Below, in pieces: positions 16,237-24,651 of a stretch of 36,287 nucleotides of DNA. Both the position numbers and the translations under genes were made by a program. Below the pieces are notes generated by a model. That model did no database searches. It was not told where the DNA came from and worked only from the letters and a program-made list of their open reading frames with translations. This stretch comes from a virus. Location of the stretch: IMG/VR virus record IMGVR_UViG_3300035698_024138, positions 1-36,287 of that record, one strand, 5' to 3'. Positions within the stretch are counted from its first letter, which is position 1. Each line of letters starts with the position of its first letter.

Positions 16237-16270
16237 TTGATTAAAATAAAAACGAAAAAGGAGAGATCTA

Positions 16271-16789
16271 ATGAAAAAGATCACCGCTAAAACTATGGCT
16301 GTTAGGTTTTGGAAAGGTTTGGACCATGTTTTCTTTGAAAACAAAAACCCAAAATCTGTTATGACTGTTGAGGATTTTGAACTTTATAATTCTGATAAGG
16401 CTTCTCTTATCACAACTGCTATTGAATTACACATGAATTACAATAGTGTTATTGATGTTAGTTATCCAAAAAATATTTTTAAAGAATCAATCCGTATGGC
16501 TAATATTGCCAAAAAGGGTGCTATAAGTATTATAGAATCAAGAAAAGGTATTGATTTTATTAAGAAAATTAAAAGAAATAAAAAGCCAGTTGATGCAAAG
16601 AATAGAAGTATGAATGCTGTTAAATCAATAGCAGTAGATAATTTTCTTCTTGCAATGCCATTAATGGAATCTAAAAAGACTCCAGTGATTAAAGAAACAT
16701 TTTCAGTTGAACTTTTGACAGAGACATATAAGGTTATAAAAAATAATCTTTTACATATTGTTTCTAAATATGAAAGATTTAGAAAATAA
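16271..16789 (+). CDS. Hypothetical protein, probably highly expressed
   Basis: 172 aa, basic, no signal peptide, membrane segment or recognised motif. AAGGAGAG precedes the ATG. The first ~60 codons use more C-ending codons (ATC, ACC, GCT) than neighbouring genes, as the sheath gene also does, which together with the private motif copy 2 and the folded leader suggests strong expression. The residue range 78-110 is Lys/Ile-rich and probably helical. It may be an abundant virion or DNA-associated protein, but this rests on expression signals and charge only. The next gene follows after 29 bases. Confidence 0.72.
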   Translation: MKKITAKTMAVRFWKGLDHVFFENKNPKSVMTVEDFELYNSDKASLITTAIELHMNYNSVIDVSYPKNIFKESIRMANIAKKGAISIIESRKGIDFIKKIKRNKKPVDAKNRSMNAVKSIAVDNFLLAMPLMESKKTPVIKETFSVELLTETYKVIKNNLLHIVSKYERFRK

Positions 16790-16818
16790 TTTAAAATTAA
16801 AATAATTGGAGTTGACGT

Positions 16819-17547
16819 ATGCTCATAACAACATCTGGAATATGTAGCGATTCTGTCACTCCTGACATGTGTGCCAATATCACTAAATTGATGGAATATT
16901 TTTATGTAATGATTTATAAAGATCAAATTCTTGAAAAATCAAATGCAATGTATTCTGTCATTAGTGAGGGCAAGCATGGAAGAGTATGGAAACGTTTATT
17001 AGAAGCAATGCCCAATGGTGGGTATCAAACTGGTGGTTTAGCACCAACTAATATAATGATACAAATACCAAAATCAGGTCCAGATGGGAAAATTCAAAAT
17101 ATTGATTATTCTATATCTTCAAAAGTAGTTATTGATTTTAAATCCGGAACTGCAATAGGGGAGGCTTTAAGAAAAGATTTCTTAAGACCAGATAGCATAT
17201 TATCAGCTAAAAAAACTACTGATTATATAAAAAGTTTTTTTAGACGCCCGGTAAATAATAATGAAATATTGAATAATAAAGATAACTTGGTTATATTATC
17301 TAGTAGAGATATGGAAGAATTAAGTCAGAGTTTTTCCCAGAAAAATTCCATTCAAAAACTTTTTAACTTAGGGTGGCATGAAATAATAATTGATGATGCC
17401 ATGAATAGTGTTATAAATGTTTTTTCTCCATATGTTGGTGCTGGTAGATCTATCGTCACATATGCCGAAATGGATAGACTTTTGGGTATAAAAGATCCAA
17501 CAATGGGTCAAGTATCTAGTGCTACACGAAAATTATTTAATTATTAG
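16819..17547 (+). CDS. Hypothetical protein
   Basis: 242 aa. GGAG lies before the ATG. No signal peptide or membrane segment; mixed alpha/beta composition with a Gly/Pro-rich middle (PNGGYQTGGLAPTN, near residues 65-80). I do not recognise the family. It is the last gene before a strong terminator and probably cotranscribed with the gene at 16271. Position among virion genes makes a structural or assembly role possible, but nothing in the protein shows it. Confidence 0.72.
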   Translation: MLITTSGICSDSVTPDMCANITKLMEYFYVMIYKDQILEKSNAMYSVISEGKHGRVWKRLLEAMPNGGYQTGGLAPTNIMIQIPKSGPDGKIQNIDYSISSKVVIDFKSGTAIGEALRKDFLRPDSILSAKKTTDYIKSFFRRPVNNNEILNNKDNLVILSSRDMEELSQSFSQKNSIQKLFNLGWHEIIIDDAMNSVINVFSPYVGAGRSIVTYAEMDRLLGIKDPTMGQVSSATRKLFNY

Positions 17548-17570
17548 GGTAGTATAAAAATAATCCTTGA

Positions 17571-17602
17571 GCGGAGACGGTCTTTCCGTCTCCGCTTTTT
17601 TT
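17571..17602 (+). terminator. Strong rho-independent terminator
   Basis: Perfect 10-bp GC-rich stem GCGGAGACGG (17571-17580) with CCGTCTCCGC (17586-17595), loop TCTTT, then seven T. It is among the most GC-rich stretches of the window and ends the recombinase-region transcript. Confidence 0.95.
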
Positions 17603-17633
17603 AATGTTTATTATCAACGAAAGGAGTTGGAAT

Positions 17634-18269
17634 ATGCCTGAAATGGAATCAAGTATAACAATAATGGATTATAATAAAAAACAAGCACCAAAGCTTAAAT
17701 CTGATAATGGTAACCCAACACTTGGTACTAATGATCCTTATTATGATCTTAGTTTCAAAATAAAAGATTTTGATGACCCAAAAGAAGAAAAAAAATACAT
17801 AACATTTATAAAAAGAGCAATAAGAACAAGCCCAGAATATCATTTATGGAGAAAGTATATATTAGATGTTATTGGTGATAATTATTGTTTTATAACAAAT
17901 GAGCAACATGAAGATTGTACCATAGAAATACATCATCACCCATTCTCATTAGGAAAGATAGTTAGTGGTGTTGTTAATAAATCTTTAGAAAAAAATATAG
18001 AATTTACTTCATTTGATATAGTAAAGGAAGTAGTTGAATTACATTATTTAAATAAAATTGGATATGTTCCATTAATTACATCAATGCATGAAAGATTTCA
18101 TAGAGGGAATTTATCGATACCAATAGATTATGTGCATGGTAATTGGAAAGCTCTTCTTGATGATTATTCATGGGAAGATGAAGATAAGGAACTTATTAGC
18201 AAATATATAAGTGTTATTAATAGCAATATAGAATGGAAACGAAATAATTATCCTGGAAATAAAGATTGA
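17634..18269 (+). CDS. Hypothetical protein with His-rich HNH-like motif
   Basis: 211 aa from the ATG at 17634, preceded by AAAGGAG; an in-frame ATG at 17604 lies right at the end of the terminator and has no ribosome binding site. The central region has a CFITNEQHEDCTIEIHHHPFSL segment (HHH at 100-102; two Cys just before) and later MHERFHRG (H152, H156). The spacing of His pairs recalls HNH/His-Me nucleases, where the first His acts as base and later His/Asn bind metal. The match is partial, so nuclease activity is a suggestion only. It opens the baseplate block; no copy of the repeated motif precedes it and the gp53-like gene follows after 12 bases. Confidence 0.6.
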   Translation: MPEMESSITIMDYNKKQAPKLKSDNGNPTLGTNDPYYDLSFKIKDFDDPKEEKKYITFIKRAIRTSPEYHLWRKYILDVIGDNYCFITNEQHEDCTIEIHHHPFSLGKIVSGVVNKSLEKNIEFTSFDIVKEVVELHYLNKIGYVPLITSMHERFHRGNLSIPIDYVHGNWKALLDDYSWEDEDKELISKYISVINSNIEWKRNNYPGNKD

Positions 18270-18281
18270 AGGTGTAAATAA

Positions 18282-20192
18282 ATGGGGACTTTTAATATTA
18301 GATCAGAATCAAATGGTCCTGATATTGCATCAAATAATGAAGACAATATAAGAAATAGATATATAACATCTGATGGTATTGTATTTACATCACCAGACAT
18401 GAAAGTATTAGAAAATTATAGATACCAACTATTATATGGTGCATCTGAAATAAACATGGAACCAAGATATCATATGAGACCTGATTATTTATCATATGAT
18501 AAATATGGAACTGTAATGTATAGATATATACTTTTATATATAAATGATTGTTTTTCAAGAGAAGAATTTACAAAAAGGAAAATTATAGTTCCAAACCCAT
18601 CAACATTATATAAAATATTTATAAATAAGGATTTTTTGTTATCAAATGATATAGGTGAAGTTGATATCAGTTATTCTAGTAATATTAATTCCACATATAT
18701 ACAAAAAAATACAAATACTCTTACAAATATCACACCAACTACTTTAAATATTGTAAATAATCCCACTGGATTATTACGAAATGATATAATGGTTGCATGG
18801 CAAAGTTATGAAATAAATAGTTTAGGATTTCCATCATGGAAGGTATATTTCAAAACTTTTGATTATTTAGGAAATTATAAAGTTTTAGACCAAGATTTAA
18901 ATTCTGATATAACTGATAACAACTCTAGAGAAAATTTAAATATATCACAGCTTAAAAAAAATACATTTGTAGGCGTTTGGGAGTCCGTTAATGGTGATGG
19001 ACATCAACGTGGATTAGAATCAAGGGCATTTAGTATTATGGGTAGTAAAAGTTCATTAGAGAGCATATATGACGTTAATTCAGATATTAAATATGATCAA
19101 AAAAGACCGAGTATTGATAGTATATTTAATGATAAATATATGATAGTTTGGGAAGATTCTTCAACTCAAAATCAATATATAATGGGAAAAGTTTATGATG
19201 TTAACGGTAATATAATTAAGACAGATTTCAGAATATCATCGAATATAATATATGATGAATTAAAACCAGTAGTTAAATTATTCCCAGATGGTTATTCGGT
19301 TGTGGCTTGGGAAAAAAACTTTATACCATCATACACATCAAACATAACTGGGATCCCACCATCAGATGATTCTAAATTTCAAAATGATATAATAATGACA
19401 ATTATGGATCAGAATAATGTTATAACAATTCCGGAAAATATAGTTAATTCAAATAGAGAATATTTTCAGAATAATGTTGAAATTTTGGTTATTGATAATA
19501 ACAAATTTGTTGTTGTATGGCAATCTTACACAGATGATGCAACAAAATTTGATATTTATATGAAGATATATAATAAAAATGGATCTATTATTATGCAGGA
19601 TACCATTGTAAATAATTCTAAAATGGAAAGTGATCAAGTAAATCCAAAAATTTCATTATTGGATAATGGTAAATTTATTATTGTATGGGAAAGTAGAAAA
19701 ATTGAATATAATGCATATTCAAATATTTATGGTAAAATATTCAATTCAAATGGAATTGAAATTACAAAAGAATTTCTAATAACATATAATGATGTTGATG
19801 TATCAAATCCAAGCGTCACTGGGTTAGCTGACGGAACATTTACCGTATCTTGGAGTTCATATGTTAATGATGATTCTTTATATTCAACCGCTTCTGGTTA
19901 TGTTAATAGTTTAACATTGGATGAGATAATATTAAATGATTCAATTACAGATGAAAAAATATCAATATCTTTGATTGATGATGTAAGTGGTGAAAGATAC
20001 ACATTATTACAAAATATAAAATATGGATCATTTATTGATAATGGTCAATTGATTGGAAATTTGGATATAAAATTTGATATTAAAATGAAAAAAATGATGT
20101 ATTCACCAAATATATCAGTAATATTTGATACAATTAGAATAAATAGTAAATTAATGGGCAATCAAACAAATCCATTAATTCTATCAATATAA
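18282..20192 (+). CDS. gp53-like baseplate wedge domain fused to a seven-bladed beta-propeller
   Basis: 636 aa. Residues about 45-115 (PRYHMRPDYLSYDKYGT, then MYRYILLYIND and an IIVPNP segment) match the pattern of the T4 gp53 wedge family: RPD..A..YG...LW..IL..N followed by an I.IP segment. After it, seven repeats of about 57 residues each carry a hydrophobic strand ending in W plus acidic/polar residues (VAWQS, VGVWES, IVWEDS, VAWEKN, VVWQSY, IVWESR, VSWSSY), with Trp at 173, 233, 290, 343, 413, 469 and 524. This is the pattern of a seven-bladed propeller. The last ~90 residues form a different beta-rich end. gp53 closes wedges around the hub in T4; a propeller would add a surface for protein or glycan binding. 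The gp53 assignment is moderate; the repeats are plain. Confidence 0.72.
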   Translation: MGTFNIRSESNGPDIASNNEDNIRNRYITSDGIVFTSPDMKVLENYRYQLLYGASEINMEPRYHMRPDYLSYDKYGTVMYRYILLYINDCFSREEFTKRKIIVPNPSTLYKIFINKDFLLSNDIGEVDISYSSNINSTYIQKNTNTLTNITPTTLNIVNNPTGLLRNDIMVAWQSYEINSLGFPSWKVYFKTFDYLGNYKVLDQDLNSDITDNNSRENLNISQLKKNTFVGVWESVNGDGHQRGLESRAFSIMGSKSSLESIYDVNSDIKYDQKRPSIDSIFNDKYMIVWEDSSTQNQYIMGKVYDVNGNIIKTDFRISSNIIYDELKPVVKLFPDGYSVVAWEKNFIPSYTSNITGIPPSDDSKFQNDIIMTIMDQNNVITIPENIVNSNREYFQNNVEILVIDNNKFVVVWQSYTDDATKFDIYMKIYNKNGSIIMQDTIVNNSKMESDQVNPKISLLDNGKFIIVWESRKIEYNAYSNIYGKIFNSNGIEITKEFLITYNDVDVSNPSVTGLADGTFTVSWSSYVNDDSLYSTASGYVNSLTLDEIILNDSITDEKISISLIDDVSGERYTLLQNIKYGSFIDNGQLIGNLDIKFDIKMKKMMYSPNISVIFDTIRINSKLMGNQTNPLILSI

Positions 20193-20217
20193 TTATAAAA
20201 ATTCTTGGAGGAATCGT

Positions 20218-20526
20218 ATGAACATAAATAAATATTTCGAGGCATCACAAACACCAGAATCAAGAAAAAAAGAAGCTAGAGTTGCAGAAAAAAAACGGGA
20301 CAAAGAAAAAATAAAGACAAAACAACTTGATAATAAAAAGTCTGAAATTGATAATAAAATACAAATAAAAAAAGAAGAATTATCATCATTGGAGAAAAAA
20401 TTTAGAGATGGTCTTGAAGATCGTAGGAATGATTTAAGAGATTTTGAAAAAAAACAAAAAGAAAAAATTAAAAATAAAAGAAAAGAAATAACAGAGTTTT
20501 TAGATAAAAGGAATAAATTGAACTAG
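20218..20526 (+). CDS. Small coiled-coil protein
   Basis: 102 aa, about half Lys/Glu/Arg/Asp, with heptad-like spacing of Leu/Ile through residues 15-100, so one long coiled coil is expected. TTGGAGGA precedes the ATG. It sits between the gp53-like wedge protein and an unknown baseplate-region gene. A scaffold or chaperone for tail assembly is possible; no family is recognised. Confidence 0.72.
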   Translation: MNINKYFEASQTPESRKKEARVAEKKRDKEKIKTKQLDNKKSEIDNKIQIKKEELSSLEKKFRDGLEDRRNDLRDFEKKQKEKIKNKRKEITEFLDKRNKLN

Positions 20527-20537
20527 AGGGATTTAAA

Positions 20538-21431
20538 ATGGAAGATACTAATTTTAAACTTTTAACTATACCAAAAATTGCAAAAATAAATAGAATAAAT
20601 AAAGATGATTATGATTTAATTTTATCCTCATTTAAGATATTTACATCTAGGGAAACTGGTAATTTAAAAATTGTTTTTGATAAATTGCAAGATTATTTAA
20701 CCAAAAATGCTATGAATATAAATTCCAGCATTATTCCCGAAGAAGATCCAAATTACCCACTTGTTTGTAAAATATCACCAGATGGCAAAATAGGATGGAA
20801 TATTAGTTCTATCGGTAGATTGCCTATACAGGAAAGAAATATATTTTTATCAACATGGTTATACTGTATCAATATGTATTTTTCTTTAAATAGGGAACGT
20901 GTTCCATTTATAGAATGGTTTAATATTGGGTCAATAATGACCGGGATTATTACCAAATTATTCGGAAAACGGTATGGTATATATAATATGGAAACTAAGG
21001 ACCTTGAAAAATTGGATTTTTATTGTCATTTGTTTTCATTCAAAGGATTGACTAATAATGTAGATTTTAATAGTGGGATAAAAAATATAGTATCTTCTAG
21101 AAGATATAGGGTTAATCCATCATATTTTATGGAAGGATTATCTGATGATTTAGTTGAATTTTCAGATATAATTAGTTTTATTCAATTATTAGGTAAAGAA
21201 ATATTACCTGGTATAAATAAATTTGAGTTTTCATCTACCATACTAAATAGAATGGGGTTAGATAATTTGGTTATATTTGATAATATTAATTATTTTTCTT
21301 CATCAATAGCTGCCACATTATATCCAACTAAAAAATTCCCTCCTATATTTAAAATGTTTAATGATTCTGCGTATGGTAATATGCTTAGATATTTTAAAGA
21401 TAATATGTTTAAATATGAATATAGACGATAA
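20538..21431 (+). CDS. Hypothetical protein of the baseplate cluster
   Basis: 297 aa, no signal peptide, rich in aromatic residues and Ile/Leu. A hydrophobic stretch near residues 104-120 and another near 130-145 look like buried helices rather than certain membrane spans. GAGGGA precedes the ATG and the spike gene follows 25 bases later. The place between a gp53-like wedge protein and the spike suggests a hub or wedge component; the sequence itself is not recognised. Confidence 0.7.
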   Translation: MEDTNFKLLTIPKIAKINRINKDDYDLILSSFKIFTSRETGNLKIVFDKLQDYLTKNAMNINSSIIPEEDPNYPLVCKISPDGKIGWNISSIGRLPIQERNIFLSTWLYCINMYFSLNRERVPFIEWFNIGSIMTGIITKLFGKRYGIYNMETKDLEKLDFYCHLFSFKGLTNNVDFNSGIKNIVSSRRYRVNPSYFMEGLSDDLVEFSDIISFIQLLGKEILPGINKFEFSSTILNRMGLDNLVIFDNINYFSSSIAATLYPTKKFPPIFKMFNDSAYGNMLRYFKDNMFKYEYRR

Positions 21432-21456
21432 ATAAAAATAAAAAGGTGGAGATAAA

Positions 21457-22467
21457 ATGGTAGATATTAATAGACAGGCGATATTTGATACCAAAAAACA
21501 AATACCTAGATTATTTGGAAGATATAGGGCAATTGTATGGGATAATGTTGAATATGAAGAGGATGATCCCGCAAAATCATTTTTCGGTAGAGTAAAAGTA
21601 TTTATACCTGATTTTATGGAAAATAACCCATTTGAAGCTAAAGGTGATGTTAGACCCGATTGGTCATGGGCGTATCCTGCAAATAATTCAATTGGTGGTA
21701 GGAATGACAGTTCAAAAACTGATGACTATAAAGCAGATACGTATTGGGGAGAAAGTAATATACCAATAAAGGGATCTTGGGTCTGGGTATTTTTCGAAGC
21801 AGGCAATCCAAATAGATGTTTTTATGATGGTGCATGTGATATTATGAATTCACAGTTACCTCCAGAGAATCAAATAGGTAAAAATGATGATGATAAAAAA
21901 TTACCAAAATGGTATCATAGGTGGATAAAACATAGAAGTCCAGCCGGTAGAACTATTGTAATATCTGATTATGATTATGATGAACGAGTCGAAATAACAG
22001 GAAAAAAGAAAAAGCTAGGCACTGATGGTATATATGAAATAGATGGTAATCAAAGTGTAATTTTAATTGATGGTCGTGATGGTAGTGGTGAAGGAATTCC
22101 AGATACCGAAAAAATATTGATAAAGGATATTAATGGTAATTATATAAATATCTACACCAAGGATGATGAATTATATATTGATTTTAAAAAGAATATCCAT
22201 ATAAGATCCAGGGAAGGTGATATTTTTATGACCTCCGAAAAGGGAGATATTCATATTAACGCCAAAAAGGAAGTCAAAATCACATCAGGTGAAAGTTTAC
22301 ATTTGTTTAGTGGTAAAGAAATATTCGAAACTGCTAGTGGTGATATACATCATAAAGCAGATAAACACATATATGGTGATGGTGCCACTCAGAGGCACCA
22401 ACAGGGTCGTGCAATTAAAGGTACTGAGGCTGATAAGGCTAAAGAAAAACCTAATAGGGATGAGTGA
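21457..22467 (+). CDS. gp5/VgrG-like central spike protein lacking a lysozyme domain
   Basis: 336 aa. Residues ~18-130 form a gp5-type OB-fold: FFGRVKVFIPD, WAYP, then GSWVWVFFEAGNPNRCFY, the pattern of OB domains at the base of contractile-tail spikes. Residues ~150-235 continue with HRSPAGRTIVISD and a DGNQSVILIDGRDG segment. Residues ~235-310 contain short repeats (NIHIRSREGDIFM, DIHINAKKEVKI) that build the intertwined trimeric beta-helix needle. T4 gp5 carries a lysozyme domain between these parts; here nothing like it is present. The PAAR tip gene follows at once, as expected for spike plus tip. The trimer would pierce the outer membrane on contraction. Confidence 0.85.
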   Translation: MVDINRQAIFDTKKQIPRLFGRYRAIVWDNVEYEEDDPAKSFFGRVKVFIPDFMENNPFEAKGDVRPDWSWAYPANNSIGGRNDSSKTDDYKADTYWGESNIPIKGSWVWVFFEAGNPNRCFYDGACDIMNSQLPPENQIGKNDDDKKLPKWYHRWIKHRSPAGRTIVISDYDYDERVEITGKKKKLGTDGIYEIDGNQSVILIDGRDGSGEGIPDTEKILIKDINGNYINIYTKDDELYIDFKKNIHIRSREGDIFMTSEKGDIHINAKKEVKITSGESLHLFSGKEIFETASGDIHHKADKHIYGDGATQRHQQGRAIKGTEADKAKEKPNRDE

Positions 22468-22469
22468 TT

Positions 22470-22784
22470 ATGAGCTCTAATACACAAGCAAGATTGGGTG
22501 ACGAGTGTGGTGGTATTTGTGAATGTCATCTAATTCCAATAAATGTAACAGGAAAAATATCAACATCATCAAATGATTTTTTTGTTAATGGTAAAGGTGC
22601 TGCTAGACTAACAGATAAGGTTGAAGCTAGTTGTGGGCATGAAGGAGAAATTGTAACAAGTGCAACTTCTTTCTTTGTGAATGGATTGCCGGTTGCTAGA
22701 AATACATCTGATGGTGAAACCATATTGGGTGAATGTCCTATTATGGAAATAATAGAAGGATCGATTGATTTCTATGTTGAATAG
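22470..22784 (+). CDS. PAAR-domain spike tip protein
   Basis: 104 aa from the ATG at 22470, with AGGGA nine bases upstream; an in-frame GTG at 22464 overlaps the spike stop codon and is the alternative. The sequence shows the PAAR layout: ARLGDECGG..CHLIPINVTGKIS, then SNDFFVNGKGAARLTDKV and a repeat SATSFFVNGLPVARNTSD. Cys/His residues (CGGICECH, SCGHEG) are in place to bind the metal ion that stabilises the cone. In T4 the equivalent is gp5.4. It caps the spike encoded just upstream. Confidence 0.88.
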   Translation: MSSNTQARLGDECGGICECHLIPINVTGKISTSSNDFFVNGKGAARLTDKVEASCGHEGEIVTSATSFFVNGLPVARNTSDGETILGECPIMEIIEGSIDFYVE

Positions 22785-22800
22785 TTTTTTGGAACATAAA
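22785..22800 (+). promoter_or_regulatory. Repeated late-promoter-like motif, copy 3
   Basis: TTTTTTGGAACATAAA immediately after the PAAR stop codon, 36 bases (GG to ATG) upstream of the membrane protein gene at 22827. An A/T-only tract follows. Confidence 0.6.
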
Positions 22801-22826
22801 TTAAATAAATAAAAGGTAGAAATATT

Positions 22827-23606
22827 ATGACCAAAATATATACATATTTAGAAGAAAGATTTTTTTTAAATGAATCTATATTTTCTGCAAAGTCTGAAGA
22901 TGGTTTTAGAAATACATCAAATAGATTAACTAAATATGGGAAAAGTGTGGTTGAAGATTTTGATGAAAAAAAATTTGCCAATGCTGCTAATAAAATTGGT
23001 AAAGTTTCTGGGTTTGAAGGAAAAAAACCTGGCATTATAAATAAACATATAGGAAGAAAGATAGCAGAGGTTTTAAAAAAACAAGATGTAGATAAAAATC
23101 AAGTAACAGGTGCATTTGAAAAAGCAATCAGGGTATTTAATATGGGAGCATTAACAGTTGGTCTTGCAATATTATCCCCATTTATATGGATATATGCTTT
23201 TTTATCTATGTGTAAAGACATGTGGAAAGGTGATGATAATACTTCTTATAAAATATCTCCCGCAGTTTTGGGTAGTAAATATATGAACCTTATAAAAAAT
23301 TTATGGATCACTGTAAAACATAGAACACCTCATACCGAAAGATATTATAAAAAAATGTTTTTGGCTATTATTGGAATTCTTATAACATTTGTTGCATTAA
23401 AAATATTTGATCATGATGGTATTGATTATTGGGCAAGGGGTGCAATTAAATCAAAAATATATGCGGTGGTATTATTCTTATTAATATATTCTATATATGC
23501 TATATTTAAATTTTGCTCAGAGTTATCAAATTTAAAATTGACTGTTAAGAAAAAACCACATGAAGAAAATCCTACAGAAATGGAAGTTGGTAATGATAAT
23601 GGTTAA
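22827..23606 (+). CDS. Membrane protein with three predicted transmembrane segments
   Basis: 259 aa. Hydrophobic helices at about 106-129, 177-194 and 210-230 follow a soluble, charged N-terminal ~100 residues. The C-terminal tail is polar and acidic. Family not recognised. It directly follows copy 3 of the repeated motif, so late expression is likely, and it overlaps the next gene by 14 bases. AAGGTAGA precedes the ATG. Placed in the middle of baseplate genes, it may be an infection-stage or virion protein that meets the cytoplasmic membrane. Confidence 0.75.
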   Translation: MTKIYTYLEERFFLNESIFSAKSEDGFRNTSNRLTKYGKSVVEDFDEKKFANAANKIGKVSGFEGKKPGIINKHIGRKIAEVLKKQDVDKNQVTGAFEKAIRVFNMGALTVGLAILSPFIWIYAFLSMCKDMWKGDDNTSYKISPAVLGSKYMNLIKNLWITVKHRTPHTERYYKKMFLAIIGILITFVALKIFDHDGIDYWARGAIKSKIYAVVLFLLIYSIYAIFKFCSELSNLKLTVKKKPHEENPTEMEVGNDNG

Positions 23607-24630
23607 TGTAAAAATGTATATTGAAAATATAATGTTTTTAGAAACTAATGAACCTTTTGGTGAAATATTAGTAGAAGCTGAAGAAAAAATGGACGGCGCA
23701 AAAAAGGGATTTTTAAGTAAAATAGGACAATTGTTTAATTGGTTAGAAGCACAAGCTAAAAAATATATAATTGGATGGTATGATTATATAGCACACGCAC
23801 CAAGTAATCTATGGAAAGCTTTTAGAACTGACTGTGATAATTATGCAGATAGATATAAAATAAAAAATGCAGGTATGTTTACAAAATTAATATTTGGAAT
23901 ATCAAATACAATAGAATACATTTTACAGGGTATAGATAAAATACCATTTGTAGGTGGTGTTATAACTGGAATCATAAGACCATTTGTTGCATTATTAAAA
24001 ATTCTTACACCAAGAGGAATAGTTTCAGCAGTTAAATCTGTATTTGGTATTGTTTTTGGTTGCCTAATTCCTGGGGTTGGGAACATTTTATTAAAATTAT
24101 TTGGTTATTTAGGAAAGTTTATAAAATTTGCTTTAAGAATAACACCCAAACCTAAAACAAATAAAAACGTGGTATTAAATGAAGGTGTAATTGATTGGTT
24201 CACAAAAAAAATAAAATGGCTAATGAGTAAAACACTTGGTGCTGTCTGGTGGGCAATTAAACATTTGTTTAATGGGTTTGCTGATGCGTTTACAAATTTA
24301 GTTTTACCTTTAGCGTCATGTATAAATAAAAAGATGGCCCCATTTCAAGGATTTTTAAATGCACTACAGGGATCTGGTTCATCAATTAATTCAATAGGTA
24401 AAGGTGATAATCCAATTATTACAAAAACTAGAAATGCATTAATGAAAAAATTAGGAACTAAAAGCATAGAAAAAGTTGCGGTAGCTATGGCTGGGTTTGG
24501 TATGGTTAATTGTGTTTGGTTCTCATCATTAACGGCAATCGCTAGTTATTTTTCATATGTTGGATATGCTGTAATGATAGGGGAGGGTTTGGCAGTAGCC
24601 CAAACAATAATACCATTTTTTTCAATGTAA
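23593..24630 (+). CDS. Hydrophobic hypothetical protein, probably membrane-associated
   Basis: About 345 aa from the ATG at 23593, with GGAAG six bases upstream; ATGs at 23599 and 23614 are alternatives. Gly/Val/Ile-rich hydrophobic stretches lie near residues 108-135 and 145-175, and the last ~55 residues (from KVAVAMAGFGMVNC) are strongly hydrophobic with at least one likely membrane span. The protein is basic between them. It overlaps the upstream membrane-protein gene, suggesting the two products act together. Family not recognised. Pore or membrane-anchoring roles during DNA entry are conceivable, but unproven. Confidence 0.7.
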   Translation: MIMVNVKMYIENIMFLETNEPFGEILVEAEEKMDGAKKGFLSKIGQLFNWLEAQAKKYIIGWYDYIAHAPSNLWKAFRTDCDNYADRYKIKNAGMFTKLIFGISNTIEYILQGIDKIPFVGGVITGIIRPFVALLKILTPRGIVSAVKSVFGIVFGCLIPGVGNILLKLFGYLGKFIKFALRITPKPKTNKNVVLNEGVIDWFTKKIKWLMSKTLGAVWWAIKHLFNGFADAFTNLVLPLASCINKKMAPFQGFLNALQGSGSSINSIGKGDNPIITKTRNALMKKLGTKSIEKVAVAMAGFGMVNCVWFSSLTAIASYFSYVGYAVMIGEGLAVAQTIIPFFSM

Positions 24631-24651
24631 ATAAATGTTAAGGATATATAA

